Shown here piece after piece: positions 55,125 through 64,000 of a stretch of 64,000 bases of DNA; position 1 is the stretch's first letter; the number at the start of each line of letters is the position of its first letter. The notes beneath the pieces are model-generated. The model made no database searches. It had not been told where the DNA came from and saw nothing but the letters and a program-made list of their open reading frames with translations. The position numbers and the translations under genes were made by a program. The stretch comes from Elephas maximus indicus (Eukaryota; Chordata; Mammalia; Proboscidea; Elephantidae), in contig NC_064830.1 in NCBI RefSeq assembly GCF_024166365.1, forward strand, positions 92,806,968 through 92,870,967, given 5' to 3'.

Positions 55125-55330
55125 ACAACTAATTGGTTTATAGCACCTAGCTGCTAACCTAAAGGTTGGTGGTTTGAACCCATCCAGCAGCTCCACAGGA
55201 GAAAGACCTGGCAATCTGCTTCTGTAAAGATTACAGTTAAGAAAACCCTATAGGGGGCAGTTCTACTGTATCACATGGGGTCACTATGAGTTGAAAATCA
55301 ACTCAGTGGCACCTAACAACAACAACAGTC
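55125..55330 (+). mobile_element. AfroSINE-type SINE, long form, 5'-truncated
   Basis: AGCTGCTAACCTAAAGGTTG, GGCAATCTGCTTCTGTAAAG and GGGTCACTATGAGTTGAAAA are present in order, ending in ACCTAACAACAACAACAG, which is closer to the RTE end than most SINEs here. Confidence 0.85.
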
Positions 55331-55424
55331 TATACCCTGGGACCGTAGGTTTTCTGGGGGCAGGAATCCTGCCTAACTTGTGTGGTGTGTACCTTCATGT
55401 TCCTGCAGAGAGCCTGGATTAGAG

Positions 55425-55625
55425 TTGTTTATTGCTGTTGAGTTGATTCCGACCATGGCAGCCCCATGTGTGCAGAGTAGAGCTGCCCCATAGGGTTTTA
55501 AGGGCTGTGACCTTTCAGAAGCAGATTGTCAGGCCCCTCTTCCGAGGCACCTCTGGGTGTGTTTGAACAACCAACCTTTCGGCTAGCAGTCAGGTGCTTA
55601 ACCGGTTTGTGCCAAAGAGCCTCCT
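55425..55625 (-). mobile_element. AfroSINE-type SINE, diverged
   Basis: GTTGAGTTGATTCCGACCAT, GCCCCATAGGGTTTTAAGGG and GAACAACCAACCTTTCGGCT are recognisable, with an extended central part. Confidence 0.75.
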
Positions 55626-55647
55626 GGATAACAGAGGGAAAGACAAA

Positions 55648-55804
55648 CAAAAAACCAAACCTGTTGCTATCGACTCGATTCTGACTCATAGCGACGCTAT
55701 AGGACTGAGTAGAACTGCACCATAGGATTTCCAAGGAGCAGCTGGTAGATTCAAACTGCTGACCTCTTGGTTAGCAGCCGTAGCTCTTAACCACTGCCCC
55801 ACCA
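55648..55804 (-). mobile_element. AfroSINE-type SINE, short form
   Basis: AAACCAAACCTGTTGCTATC start, GACGCTATAGGACTGAGTAG core, TTAACCACTGCCCCACCA end. ACAGAGGGAA before and ACAGAGAGTA after form a likely target duplication. Confidence 0.88.
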
Positions 55805-55845
55805 TTACAGAGAGTACCCAGGAAAAGACCAACCACTTTGCAAGC

Positions 55846-56488
55846 TGTATTAGTTTCCTTTTGCTGCCTCAACAAATTACCAGAAACTTAGTGGCCTAAA
55901 ACAATGTCACTTTATTATAGTTCTGGAGAAATAGGTCTCACTGGGCTAAAGTCAGGGTGTTGGCAGGGCTGGTTCCTTCTGGAGGCTTCAGGAGAGAATC
56001 TGTTCCTTTGTCTTTGCCAGCTTTTAGAGGCCACCGGCATCTCTTGGGTCATAGTTCTTTCCTCCATCTTCAAAGTACATCTCTTCAAGCTCTCTTTCCG
56101 ATGTCACATCTCTTTCTCCTACTCCTGCCCGCCTCATATAAGGACCCTTGTGATTACATTGGCCTCACCTGGATAGTCCAGAAAAATCTTACCATCTCAA
56201 GATCCTTAATCACATGTGCAAAATTCCTTTTACCATGTAAGATAACATATTCATAGTTCTGAGGATTAGGACGTAGATATCTTGGGAAAAAAAAAAATGC
56301 AGTGCCGTCGAGTCGATTCCGACTCGTAGCCACCCTATAGGACAGAGTAGAACTGTCCCATAGAGTTTCCAAGTAGCGCCTGGCGGATTTGAATTGCTGA
56401 CCCTCTGGTTAGCAACCATAGCACTTAACCACTACACCACCAGGGTTTCCAGATAACTTGGAGAGCCCATTATTCAGCCAACTACACA
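55846..56488 (-). mobile_element. MLT1-type LTR with nested SINE
   Basis: Reverse MLT1: TGTATTAGTTTCCTTTTGCT start, ACAAATTACCAGAAACTTAG, CATATAAGGACCCTTGTGAT and AGGATTAGGACGTAGATATC, closing with CAGCCAACTACACA after the SINE. Non-coding. Confidence 0.8.
56286..56450 (-). mobile_element. AfroSINE-type SINE, short form, nested in MLT1
   Basis: A-run, GTGCCGTCGAGTCGATTCCG, CCCATAGAGTTTCCAAGTAG core and a TTAACCACTACACCACCAGG end. AGATATCTTGG before and AGATAACTTGG after mark the insertion site. Confidence 0.9.
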
Positions 56489-56789
56489 AGCAGAAATGAA
56501 AGGAGAGAGAGATACCAGACATTTGGACCTTGGAGGGTTGGACTGATCCTAGACCCCAAACAATAAGTATTAAGTGGCTATGAGCATCAAAAGCCTGTTA
56601 AGACTCAGCCTTGCATGAAGGGTCATGTTAAGGGCGTGTCCTTCCCAGCTACATTTTAAAAGAAGCTGTGAGGTAGGGGTTTAACTTTAGCTTCCCCCAA
56701 GTGATCACCTCCCTCACATCTTGGCATAATCCATCCTTCTCTGCTAATTTAGAATGCCACTTTTAGCGATATTAAATTCTCCTAATTTG
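56489..56789. other. Intronic non-coding stretch
   Basis: No recognised repeat or exon. Confidence 0.4.
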
Positions 56790-57300
56790 TGGTCCTTTTT
56801 CTGAACTCTTCATTTCTGTTGAACTCTTTATCTTGTCTGGTGCCAAAACCGTAGTATTTTAATTACTGTATCTTTAGCATACGTTTTGCTAGTCGATAGA
56901 GCGATTCCTCCCTCATTGGTCATCTTTATCAAAATATTCCTAGCTATTCTTGAATGTTTTCTCTTTCGTATGAATTTTAGCGTCATCTTTTCTAGTTCTG
57001 TATAAAATACTTTTGGGATTTTGACCTAAATTGGTTTAAACTAATGGATGAATAGAATTAAGTGTACGTAACATTGTGTGTTTTTCAAGAACAAGGTACA
57101 CTGCTCCATTTATTTAGGTTTTCTTGTTAGATTTATTCTTCAGCATTTGGTAGTTTTTATTGCTATCGTGATTTTTCTTTTTTTAAAAAATTACTTGGCA
57201 TTTCTAAATGTTTATGACTCGCAAATAGGAAAGCTCTTGATTTTGGGCATGCTGATCTTGTTTGCAGCTATCTTTATAATCTTAAAAAAATCTTAGTTTT
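56790..57300 (-). mobile_element. L1 ORF2 fragment, reverse
   Basis: T-rich text with ATATTCCTAGCTATTCTTGA, GACCTAAATTGGTTTAAACT and TTTGGTAGTTTTTATTGCTA is characteristic of distal L1 ORF2 in reverse. No open reverse transcriptase. Confidence 0.65.
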
Positions 57301-58395
57301 TCAGGTGGTTCTCTAGGGTTTTCAAGGGAGGGACTCCTATAATCTTCTACTGTATGTATGTGTGTGTGCGTGTGCGTGTGTGTGCTGGTCATTGTGTAAT
57401 GTTGAAACCTTGCGTGAACTGGAAGTATGGGGCTTCATCTTTCCTGCAAAAGCCTGGCAGAAGTAGACGGCTCTGAGGTGAGAAAAAGGGGGTTTTCAGA
57501 GTGGGTGGCTGCCTGGTCTCTCTCATAGTCATCTTCTCTCTTTCCTCTTCCCTCCTGCTGCTTATTCCCTCTGAAGAGAGGCAGATGGTGTGGAGTCAGG
57601 TGATGGTTAAAGGATGAAGGTATTTGCATTTTGCTTCTTGGTTTATAGATAGGCTACTTCTTGGAGTCAGGGGACCCTGGGTTAATTCCCCTTTCCCTCT
57701 GCTGCCTCTCCTCGTTTATTAAACAAAGACCCTAATAATGAACTGTGTAAAAAAAAAAAATTTTTTTTTTTTTTTAGTGTCTAGACTTCCAGGAGTAATC
57801 ATTCTGATTTGAGGCTAAATTATTTTTGGGCGTTATCACTACCCTCCCCCCCACCACCAGTAACAACTTATCCTAAAAACAGTCCTAGTCCTAGACTACA
57901 AGCTGTCAGCTCCCATTTGGTCTTTCTCCTTCTCCCAGAGCCTAGCACCTGTGCGAGGAAGGGCCAAATGCTGAGTTGTGAGTGGGGAGTATACCAGTCT
58001 CCTTCTTCCCTCTGCCCAGCTTGTTTTATCCTAGCGAATGCAGCTAAATGCAAACCAAGGGCCATCTTGATCAGTAGAGCCAAGAACACAAACCTATGTC
58101 CCTCTACAAAGGTGTCCCAGGTAGGTGGTGTCACCAAAAGCTGCAGGTGGCCCAAGGCATTCTTGAGGGTGTGTGAGCAGTGTTTCAGACTGGCATGATG
58201 CTCTCTTACAGACCAGTGCCAGCTCTGTTTTAGTCCAGGTGTTAGCTGGCCAGTTGTCTCATAGGGGCCAAGTGGGCTGACTCTGGCCGCTCTGTGCTTG
58301 TTGGTGTGGTTGTGGGGAGAGCTAGGGCTGAGTCACAGCTGTGTCTCAAGCAATACAGAGGATCAAAATTGTGAGTGCCTAGAATCTTGGGACAC
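57301..58395. other. Single-copy-looking intronic DNA
   Basis: Contains a (TG)n-like run at 57355-57384 and an A12/T15-like junction at 57748-57776. No exon or repeat family otherwise. Confidence 0.45.
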
Positions 58396-59049
58396 TGTCT
58401 TAGTTATCTAGGGCTATTATAACAGAAATGCCATGAGTGGATGGCTTTAACAAACATACATTTACTTTCTCACAGTTTAGGAGGCTAGAAGTTTGAATTA
58501 AGGATGCCGGCTGTAGGGGAAGTCTTTCTCTCTTGGCTCTGGGGGAAGGACCTTGTCTCTTCATCTTGTTTTCTGGTTCCTTGGAGATCTCCATTTGGCT
58601 TGGTACCTGTCTTCCCCTGTCTCTACTTGCTTCTCTGTGCCTAACCTGCTCTTTTTATATCATATTAAGAGATTGACTCAAGACACAGCCTACACTAATC
58701 CTGCCTCATTCACATAAAAAAGACAACCCATTCCCAAATGGAATTATAATCACAGTCATAAAACCAAACCCATTGCCGTCTAGTCGATTCTGACTCATAG
58801 GGACCCTACAGGACAGAGTAGAGCTCCCTCATGGGGTTTCCAATAGCTACAAATCTTTACGGAAGCACACTGCCACATCTTTCTTCTGCAGGGTGTCTCG
58901 TGGGTTCGAACTGCCAACCTTTCGGTTATCAGCTAGTACTCTTAACCACTGCGCCACCAGGGCTCCTTCAGGCATAGAGGTTACCACAGGCATAGAGGTT
59001 AGGATTTACAACACATGCTTTCGGGGAACACAATTCAATTCGTAGTAGA
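58396..59049 (-). mobile_element. MaLR-type LTR with nested SINE
   Basis: Reverse copy of the 1934/30599 family: TGTCTTAGTTATCTAGGGCT start, TTACTTTCTCACAGTTTAGG, AAGAGATTGACTCAAGACAC, and after the SINE GGTTAGGATTTACAACACAT and CACAATTCAATTCGTAGTAG. A small direct duplication (GGCATAGAGGTTA) adjoins the SINE. Confidence 0.78.
58760..58966 (-). mobile_element. AfroSINE-type SINE, long form, nested in MaLR LTR
   Basis: AAAACCAAACCCATTGCCGT start, AGCTACAAATCTTTACGGAA central segment, TTAACCACTGCGCCACCAGG end. Confidence 0.9.
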
Positions 59050-60484
59050 CACCCACCCAGGAATCTTACTGGAGTCCGGAATTGTCTGCCTTTTACAACA
59101 CCTTGTACCTGAATATAACCCAAATCGGTTTTCTGAACCTAGAGGCCAATACAGAGCCATAATAGGTGGTAAAGCCAAGTAGGTTCATGCCAGGTGGGCT
59201 TCTGCCAGGTGTGGGTAGGTGGGTAGGTCAGCTGGTCAAGGCCCTGTGGACTCGGGCTAGGGTGTGTGGGGTGGAAAGCAGAGACTTACTACTCGGAGCT
59301 GTACAGGCAGGCAAATAGGTCAGAAACTCGGCTTCCCCTCTAGCTTGGGGCAAGGTCCTTTTAACTTCTTGGAGCATCAGTTGATTCCTCTGTAAAATGG
59401 AGTCGTTCTAGCCAGTTCCTAGGGCTATGGAACATCAAGTGAACTGTTTGAATCAGGGCTGCGCATTAGGGCTGCGCATTGCACATGGAATCCAGCATGA
59501 ATAGTATCTCCTGGAGTCGGCAGGCTGCATTCTGGATTGTGTAGCGCCAGGCAGAGTGTCTGCTGTGAATAGGTCTCACCTGGTTGTGGACGGGGCTTGC
59601 TTTGTTCTTGTTTCATGGGCTTGTTCTACAGGTGGGCTGCAAGCCCCCTGGGATCAGGAGCCCTCCCTTAGCTTTGCCTACCGCAGCAGGTAACTGGGGC
59701 TGAGCATAGGGCAGGGACAAAAGATCCCTTATTGCTTCAGCCACAACCAGACCGACTGGGACTTTCGGGCAGAGAAGTTCAAGTCGCTAAAGAGTTTATG
59801 ACACTGGAGTTAAATTCTAACCTGGAGAGCCTGAGGACTGTACAGGGCACCTCGTAGGCCCAGGGACGCCGTGTGAGGGTCCGGGCCATTGCCTGAGCAA
59901 AAAGGTTTGCTGGGAAAGCTCCATTTTCTGCCTAGCTGTTGGCAAGAAGGTGGTAGCACTGGAAGTTGTCTGCCTGCTGGGCCTGGGTCTGGGGCAGCTG
60001 CACGTGGGGACAGCTGTCTCAGCTTTAGACACAGGATCTGTCCGGAGATTAATAACAGAGCCTGGCTGTGCCCCGTGGGGAGCGCAGGGGCTTGGGTTAC
60101 CGAACACCAGGACACATGCCTTCCTTGCCTGACAGCGGGTGGGCAGTGAGCAGGATGGATGGGCTCTTGGGGCTGGGGGTGGCCAGGCCGGGCAAGGCAG
60201 CTCACTGCTGGCCAAGCCAAATCCACCCCCCGAGATGTAAGCCGACCCTCCCGAGGGCTGCTTTCTTTCCGCTGGACCTGCAATTGGCATGAGCTGATCT
60301 CCAGCAATTATGTGAAGAGCTGGGAATGGAAACCAAATGTTGGCGTCAGGTAGGGAAAGCTGAATGACGTCCACTGCACGTAAAGTAAACCCAGCGTGGA
60401 ACACTCAGCAGCCCAGTGGGCCTGGGAGCAGCTGGGCTCCAGCTCCTGTGGCCAGCCTAGATGTTTGGGTGAAAGGGGCCTGAA
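59050..60484. other. Single-copy-looking intronic DNA, GC-rich in the second half
   Basis: About 1.4 kb. 59340-59415 has a MIR-like patch (GTTGATTCCTCTGTAAAATG). At 59800-60410 two overlapping minus frames of 165 and 195 codons and several plus frames are open together, as expected from GC-rich DNA. No domain seen. Confidence 0.45.
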
Positions 60485-60735
60485 AGAGTTTCTTTAAAAA
60501 AAAAGTTAATTTTTTTCCTCTGGTTGTATTTATTATAGAAAATTTGGAAAATATGGAAGAGTGGAAAGAAAGACATCATTTATCATTCCATTTTTCATAA
60601 TTCCATTTTTGAGAGGCATTTTGGCATATTCACTTTCAGTCTTTGCCTGTGCTTGTTTATTTATATATATATATATATTTTAGCAGAGTTGAGATCACAC
60701 AGATACGTTAAGGATGGCTCGTGTATTTAGTCTTT
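60485..60735. mobile_element. L1-like AT-rich remnant
   Basis: TTGTATTTATTATAGAAAAT followed by TTGGAAAATATGGAAGAG and an (AT)n run at 60660-60680 resembles an old L1/L1M fragment. Orientation unclear. Confidence 0.35.
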
Positions 60736-61090
60736 GTTGTTGTTGCTGTGAGCTGACAGAGAGTTGGCTCCCTACTCATGGTGACTCCACCTACAGTGGA
60801 ACAAAATGCTGTCCTGTCCTGTAGCATCATCATAATTGCTTGCGGGTTGGACCCTTATAATCCATAGAATTTTCATTGGCTAATTTTCAGAAGTAGATCA
60901 CCAGGCCTTTCTTCCCAGTCTGTCTTAGTCTGGAAGCTCATCTGAAACTTGTGCAGCATCGTAGAAACATACAAGCCTCCACTGACAGATGGGTGCTGGG
61001 TCAGTATTAGGTGCATTGGCCAGGAATGAAACCCAGGTCTCCTGCGTGGAAGGCGAAAATTCTGTTACCGAGACACCAGTGCCTCATTCT
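60736..61090 (-). mobile_element. tRNA-headed SINE carrying both ends of RTE (AFROSINE, long-bodied form)
   Basis: On the minus strand: a GGCACTGGTGTCTCGGTAAC head and GACCTGGGTTTCATTCCTGG B-box, then AGTGGAGGCTTGTATGTTTC and CTTCCAGACTAAGACAGACT from the RTE 5' UTR, then the RTE-like 3' end with CAGCAACAACAACAAAG. Same build as 14277-14596. Confidence 0.85.
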
Positions 61091-61880
61091 ATTTTGTCTT
61101 GAGTCCCGCCCTTAGCACCTGACGTGTTTGCCCGGAAGTCTCAGTGAAGTGGTCTCCATTTATTCTATAGACGTTACGGACGCCCCTGGTTTACCAGGGA
61201 CTGTATCTGTTGCTGAGTATACAAAAATGATTGGGAAAGGATCACTGCCTCCAAAGTCCCATGAAGGAGAACAATTGAGCAATTATAATATGAGGTCTGG
61301 ACAAGGGGTACGAAGAAATAGAGGCTGGAGCAATGTGGTGTCGGGGATTGCTGGGGAGGCTTCCCAGGAGAGGTGATAATTGAGGTGGATATCAAGGAAG
61401 AAGAGGCAGAGAAGAGTAAGGTTGAGGAAGGAGAAGGAGCAAAGGCCCAGAGGCAAGGTGAGGAGGCCTGGCATGGTGGTGGCCTAGCGCTCTGGGGCTG
61501 AGGAGGGTGGGAAGCCAGGTGGGAGGCCCTGGTGTAAAACTGGAACCCCTGAAAGGCCCCGTGGCAGAGGTAGACAAGGAAATATATAAATGTCTCAGAT
61601 TTGGCTCCGGGGGAGAACTCCTAGCTCCAAGCCTCATGCACACCTCATTCGTCCTTTTTCAGAAAGCTTCTGGAGGGTGTGCTCCATCAAAATAGCAGAG
61701 TAAATAAAAAATACTGAAAATAAGATGCAAAATAGAAGGGGCCATGGGGAGCCACTGGAGTCCTGCAAGGAGGGAAGTGATATGGGTCACCCAATGCGAT
61801 GACTGTCAAAGCCTTGCAGCTACATAAAGTCAGGAGGATGCTGTCACCAGCCTGCAGAGAAATGGGAATAGCCTGACAGA
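61091..61880. repeat. Old mammalian repeat, class uncertain
   Basis: TACAAAAATGATTGGGAAAG, GAGGTGATAATTGAGGTGGA and AAGGGGCCATGGGGAGCCAC resemble the old family seen at 22186-23120. No coding signal. Confidence 0.4.
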
Positions 61881-62055
61881 CCCGTCTGCCTGGACAGGTT
61901 TGCTGTAGGTGGCAAATGATAAAAGTTCTCCGAGAATATCCACGAAGGGCTTTATTTTCAGCAATTACAACTTACTGCCACCCTCCCTCAGAGCCTGTGA
62001 AGGCTGAAGGGTGATTTAGCCTATGGGAGTGAGACCTTGCCTGGGGCTTTGTTTT
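61881..62055. other. Short intronic interval
   Basis: Unassigned. Confidence 0.35.
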
Positions 62056-62260
62056 TAAGGACAGTCTAATGTGGTGACCAAGAATCCCACCTTTGGTTTG
62101 AATCCTGGCACCATCACCCACCAGCCCTATAACCTTAGAGAAGTCATTTCTTCTCCGCAACCCTTGATTTCCTCATCTGTAAAAAGGGAACAAACCATCA
62201 TTTTCTACTTCAAAGTAAGAGGCAAAGATTAAACGAGAAAAGTCTTTAAAGCACATGGTT
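62056..62260 (+). mobile_element. MIR
   Basis: GTCTAATGTGGTGACCAAGA head, CCTTTGGTTTGAATCCTGGC B box, TTGATTTCCTCATCTGTAAA and AGTCTTTAAAGCACATGG in order. Confidence 0.8.
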
Positions 62261-63065
62261 GTATCCCTACTAGGTCATATCCTTAAAATTTAAATTTTAT
62301 GAAATTACACATGTATGTATTTAAAAAAATGAAATGGTTCTACAAGGGTTATAATGAAAAACATCAGTCTCCTATCATCTACCTCCTTTTTCCTGCTCTC
62401 TGGAGACAGTTATTTCAACTCTTTAAAATTTTGTTTCTTTCTTTTTCTTGTTTTTGGTCTCCCCCCCGCCCCCCCCCCCCCACATTTCTAAGAAGCATAG
62501 TTATATTGCTACATTTGGATTTTTCCATTTTAGGCATTAGATACTGCGGTGCTTCTGTAGCTAACTGCACTACTAAGGTGCAAGGTAGGCAAACCCCATC
62601 TTTATTGCTAATTGCATGGCAAACATCACCATAAATCCAATTCACACCTAGAAGTGTACTCATGCTTCACCTTCCTGCATCTCCATTGCTTTTCACTAGC
62701 CACTTCTGTGGCACTTCCTTTCTCTTCCTAACCACCCAGAGTTAGGTCCCTGGCCACTCAGGGCCAGATCATTGGGTACAAGCCATAGGCACAGGAGTCT
62801 GCACAACTTCTTGCACTTTAGACCAGCCAACCCCTCTTCTCTTTTTTTAGTCCCTGGGGCTAGGTTACAAGCTAGAAGGACTTTCTCTGTCCCAGAGCCA
62901 CCCAAAGCTGACTCCTCATGAGTTAAGACCCTGTCCTTTCAACTGCCTGCCCAGCCCTCCTCTGAATTGGCCACCCTGAGCTAAGTCAGAATCCCATTGT
63001 CCCTTGTGTGTTCCTAAATTCTCTATAACGGCTCACTAAATATGTGGAGACTATTACCTATATGA
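62261..63065. other. Intronic non-coding stretch with poly-C run
   Basis: Includes a C-run with a single G (62461-62480) and AT-rich L1-like text near 62290-62330. No exon recognised. Confidence 0.45.
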
Positions 63066-63272
63066 GGAGAACTGGTGGCGCAATGCTCAACGGATAACCA
63101 AAAGGTCAGAGGTTCAAATCCACCAGTGGCCCCGTGGGAGAAAAGAACTGGTGATCTGCTCCTCTAAAGAGTTCAACCTAGGAAATGGTATGGGGCGGTT
63201 CTACTCTGTCACATAGGCTTGCTATGAGTCCGAATGTACTCAAGGGCACATAACAACAACAATAACAACATT
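63066..63272 (+). mobile_element. AfroSINE-type SINE, long form
   Basis: GAGAACTGGTGGCGCAATGC head, AAAAGGTCAGAGGTTCAAAT B-box region, GATCTGCTCCTCTAAAGAGT central segment and a GCTTGCTATGAGTCCGAATG tail running into an (AAC/AAT)n end. Confidence 0.88.
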
Positions 63273-64000
63273 ACCTATACACTTTGGGTCACTATGAGTC
63301 AAAAATTAACGACAGCAGACAACATTACCTATACTTACAGTCACATATTTATTATACCAGAAAGGATACAAGTGAAGGGACTCATCAGGCAAGGTCTGGG
63401 AGAGTTCCTGGCATGGGACCTTTCTTGTCCTTCGGGATGTGCCACCCTCAATCTAGAAGACCCCCAAAAGAGAGAGCTCTAAGGTTCAGGGTCCCATAGT
63501 CATTGGGGGTTCAATGAATGTGCATGACTGGGGCCTTAATGTATAGTTATGATCCATCCAATCAATGAATATGCACGACTGCATCATGACCCCTATCTTC
63601 TTGAGGCCTGTTGCCACTGATGGGTGCTTATTTGCACGTGTTTAAGTGTTGCCTGGCTATTTTTTGAAAACAAAGAGCATCTTAATTGCTCTGGCTATTC
63701 CAAGGGCTATTTTCAGAAACCACAGACAAAGGCTAAATCAAGTTCTTTGCCCCACACAGATATTGGATCTCCAGTATGAGAGCTGAAGTAGAGCATGATC
63801 CATGCACCATCTCCCCTCCCGACACTCACATTTCCTCTCTCTTCATTCTTCTGTTACATTGCATTTATATCATAATTCTGGTTACCTTAATATTCAGGAT
63901 TTACTGAGATCTGGGGTGGTTGAGGTTGAATTCTATAGTCTTAGCATTACCCTTCATCAACATCCTGGGGATTTCCTTTGCCCCATGCCTTTCTCTTGCA
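63273..64000. other. Single-copy-looking intronic DNA to the window end
   Basis: A partial repeat of the SINE tail (GGGTCACTATGAGTCAAAAA) lies near 63287-63306. A near-repeat of AATGAATGTGCATGACTG and AATGAATATGCACGACTG occurs at 63512 and 63564. No exon seen. Confidence 0.4.

Noticed and set aside
59810-60404. Overlapping minus frames of 165 and 195 codons
   Set aside because: Two different frames of the same GC-rich DNA, plus open plus-strand frames. No domain, no splice context, no collagen or EMI feature.
34349-64000. Search for COL26A1 exon 2 (EMI-domain start) or other exons in the intron
   Set aside because: No frame with the expected Cys/Trp-rich EMI opening behind an acceptor was seen, so the exon is presumed to lie beyond the window.

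Overview
The window is mammalian nuclear DNA, most likely from an afrotherian and probably an elephant. The call rests on interspersed repeats. About two dozen copies of a tRNA-headed SINE (AfroSINE type) end in a shared tail resembling GGGTCGCTATGAGTCGGAA. There are also several RTE/BovB-type LINEs of about 3.2 kb, MaLR/MLT1-type LTRs, ancient L1, L2, MIR and MER5A. There is no bacterial gene organisation, operon, CRISPR array or phage.

Only one protein-coding exon can be supported: the first coding exon of COL26A1 (collagen type XXVI alpha 1, formerly EMID2) at 34191-34348, plus strand. It lies in a CpG-rich promoter region (about 33860-35560) and ends in a consensus GTGAGT donor. Everything upstream (1 to about 33860) appears to be 5' intergenic sequence. 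Everything downstream (34349-64000) is inferred to be intron 1, because no second exon with the expected EMI-domain start was seen.

Layout. 0-8.5 kb: an ancient L1 broken by an RTE fragment that itself carries a SINE, MaLR and MLT1 LTRs, L1 and RTE 3' pieces. 8.5-12.1 kb: a complete two-LTR element with an exact 5-bp target-site duplication and two nested SINEs. 12.5-14.6 kb: LTR-like sequence and a GT-rich minisatellite inside a MaLR LTR. 15.9-21.6 kb: L1, near full-length RTE (+), L1. 22-26 kb: mostly old or unclassified sequence. 26-28.4 kb: 5'-truncated RTE (+). 28.4-33.8 kb: SINEs, MIR, MaLR LTR, L1 3' UTR. 33.9-35.6 kb: COL26A1 promoter, exon 1 and a G-rich 81-bp minisatellite. 35.8 kb: a palindromic element. 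38.7-41.9 kb: near full-length RTE (-). 43.3-48 kb: L1s, MER5A, SINEs and a 51-bp-arm hairpin. 48-64 kb: single-copy-looking intron with SINEs, RTE pieces, MLT1/MaLR, MIR and L2.

Almost all other open frames are chance frames in low-complexity DNA or remnants of RTE reverse transcriptase and endonuclease. No previously undescribed gene system is evident. The most interesting signals are structural: the G-rich minisatellite against the COL26A1 splice donor, the inverted RTE pair flanking the promoter, two strong hairpins, the intact LTR pair, and copies that show how a tRNA head plus the two ends of RTE make a SINE. Family names come from recognition by eye; no database search was run, and repeat boundaries are approximate unless a target-site duplication is cited.
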